From Gammaproteobacteria bacterium (GTDB lineage Bacteria > Pseudomonadota > Gammaproteobacteria > UBA9214), in NCBI GenBank assembly GCA_020027635.1, contig JAHKKL010000136.1:1-5417 (forward strand): a stretch of DNA of 5,417 bases. Direction: 5' to 3'. Both the position numbers and the translations under genes were made by a program. Below are positions 4,225 through 5,417 of this stretch, in pieces (within the stretch, counting starts at the first letter, position 1; every line of letters starts with the position of its first letter). The notes below the pieces were generated by a model. It did not search any database, had not been told where the DNA came from, and saw only the letters and a program-made list of their open reading frames with translations.

Positions 4225-5417
4225 CTATTCTCCTTGCAGGGGCAGGCTGAAGCAGAATTGCGCACCGTTGCGATGCCCCTTGTCAAACCACAGTTTCCCT
4301 CCGTGGGATTCGATGATGGACCGGCTCACGGAGAGTCCGAGACCGGTTCCGCCCGGTTTTCTCGACTGGAAGGAATTGAACAGGCAGTTCACCATGTCTG
4401 CCGATACCCCCGTACCGTTATCAGCTACGGATATTTCCACCAGATCATTGGGCAGCAGGTTCGACTGAATGGTGATATGACCTTCAGCACAGCCTGCCTC
4501 GCGTATCGCCTCCAGGCTGTTTCTCACCAGGTTCACGATGACCTGTTCTATCTGCACCTTGTTCGCCAGTATCCTGCCTCCCTCCGCCGCTAATTGCAGT
4601 TCGATCGCGGTGTTGGTGTTGCGCAGTTCCCAGTCGAGCAGCCGGATGGATTTTCGCACCAGCGCGTCGATGTCGAGCACTTCCATGGTGTCCTTGCGTT
4701 TGGCGGTGAAATCACGCACTTGACGGATGATCGCGGCGGCGCGGTGCGACTGTTCCGACGTCCGCCTAACGATCTCGACCAGGCCCTCCGGCAGTTGCGG
4801 GTGCAGCTTCAGCAGCGCCAGCGCCGATTCGCAGTAACTGGCGATTGCCGTCAACGGCTGGTTGATCTCATGGGCGATTCCCGAGGCCATCTCCCCCAGC
4901 ATGCTCAGTCGTGTCATGTGGGCCAGTTCCTGCTGGTGCTGCTGCAATTCTTCCTGGGCGCGCTTGCTGTCGGTGACGTCGCGGCCTTCCGGGATGATGA
5001 GTGTCACTTCTCCGCGTTCGTTCAGGACCGGCTTGAGGGAAAGGTCGATGATCGCCGTCGTGTCGTGTTTTCCACGCACGAGGACTTCGTAGCGTACCAT
5101 TCGGCCGCCTGCGGCCTGCCGTATCGCCTCCTTGAGGCGGTCGCGTTCTTCGGGGGTAATGGAGCACCACGCCGCCTCCCAGCATGACCGTCCGATGACC
5201 TGATCCGCGCTGAGTCCGACAAAATCCAGCGCCGTCTGGTTGACCTCCAGCACGACGCCCTCGCGGTTTAACAGGCCGATGAACTGGAAGGCGGAGTTGA
5301 ATATCGCCCGAAAGCGCCGTTCGCTGTACGCCAGTGCGGCGGCGGCGGCGCGCTCTTCCGTGACATCCCGCTGAACGACCAGAAAGGAACTGAAATTGCC
5401 TGCGTTGTCGGGGATGG
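4225..5417 (-). CDS. PAS-domain sensor histidine kinase (5' end cut off)
   Basis: The frame is open to the right edge, so the N-terminus is missing; 396 residues are visible, numbered here from the first full codon (5415-5413). Residues 1 to about 28 are the end of one PAS/PAC unit (FLVVQRDVTEERAA). A second PAS domain spans about 30-150 (RRFRAIFNSAFQFIGLLN to IPEGRDVTDSKRA). A short coiled-coil linker with Gln/Glu repeats leads to the HisKA domain. The phosphoacceptor is His182 (GIAHEINQPL, codon 4872-4870). The ATPase domain has an N box (NLVRNSLEAI, Asn299), a G1 box (DNGTG, Asp332) and a G2 box (GGTGLGLS, 355-362). This is the FixL/DctB-like kinase class. No haem-binding signature can be claimed in the visible PAS. 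A GTG at 5253 could be mistaken for the start, but it lies inside the PAS domain. It phosphorylates, by inference, the regulator encoded 2 nt downstream. Confidence 0.92.
   Translation of the reverse strand, partial: IPDNAGNFSSFLVVQRDVTEERAAAAALAYSERRFRAIFNSAFQFIGLLNREGVVLEVNQTALDFVGLSADQVIGRSCWEAAWCSITPEERDRLKEAIRQAAGGRMVRYEVLVRGKHDTTAIIDLSLKPVLNERGEVTLIIPEGRDVTDSKRAQEELQQHQQELAHMTRLSMLGEMASGIAHEINQPLTAIASYCESALALLKLHPQLPEGLVEIVRRTSEQSHRAAAIIRQVRDFTAKRKDTMEVLDIDALVRKSIRLLDWELRNTNTAIELQLAAEGGRILANKVQIEQVIVNLVRNSLEAIREAGCAEGHITIQSNLLPNDLVEISVADNGTGVSADMVNCLFNSFQSRKPGGTGLGLSVSRSIIESHGGKLWFDKGHRNGAQFCFSLPLQGE
4230..4235 (-). promoter_or_regulatory. ribosome binding site of the response regulator gene
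   Basis: AAGGAG on the minus strand lies 7 nt before ATG 4222-4220 and inside the last sense codons of the kinase gene (LQGE stop). This supports both the regulator start and coupled translation of the pair. Confidence 0.75.

Noticed and set aside
4594..5187. 197-codon open frame on the plus strand
   Set aside because: It is antisense to the histidine kinase, whose H, N, G1 and G2 boxes are intact.

Overview
The window looks like chromosomal DNA from a GC-rich proteobacterium, most likely a gammaproteobacterium. This rests on high GC, dense gene packing, tightly coupled operons with Shine-Dalgarno sites, a FixL/FixJ-type two-component pair and a TlpA-type thioredoxin. The sequence gives no species-level marker, so the lineage is only a guess. 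No RNA gene, CRISPR array, insertion sequence or phage gene was found.

Layout from left to right. (1) Positions 1-917, minus strand: the N-terminal 305 codons of a B12-binding-domain radical SAM enzyme, with its C-terminus cut by the left edge. (2) Positions 918-1043: a gap holding an imperfect inverted repeat (921-941 and 1026-1046) and a small hairpin. (3) Positions 1044-1463, minus strand: a small exported cupredoxin with a plausible type 1 copper ligand set. (4) Positions 1464-1573: a divergent promoter region in which candidate -10 boxes for both directions overlap. (5) Positions 1574-3376, plus strand: a compact three-gene operon of exported proteins. These are a START/SRPBCC-fold protein, an unrecognised two-cysteine protein, and a TlpA/ResA-type thioredoxin with a WCPPC active site. 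The second gene starts 1 nt after the first stops. The third uses a GTG start overlapping the second gene's stop as GTGA. (6) Positions 3372-3466: a striking long hairpin beginning in the last codons of the thioredoxin gene, then about 100 bp without a gene. (7) Positions 3563-5417, minus strand: a FixJ-family response regulator preceded by its PAS-domain sensor histidine kinase, whose N-terminus is cut by the right edge.

How the genes may work together. The cupredoxin and all three plus-strand proteins carry export signals, so the middle of the window is an envelope module combining electron transfer (copper), thiol redox (TlpA) and a hydrophobic-ligand-binding fold (START). The two conserved-looking cysteines of the unknown protein make it a natural candidate client of the co-translated thioredoxin. 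The radical SAM enzyme resembles, from memory, B12-dependent enzymes annotated with lipid biosynthesis. A lipid theme shared with the START protein is attractive but is inference only. The kinase/regulator pair is a self-contained unit facing the operon convergently; its signal and targets cannot be read from this window.
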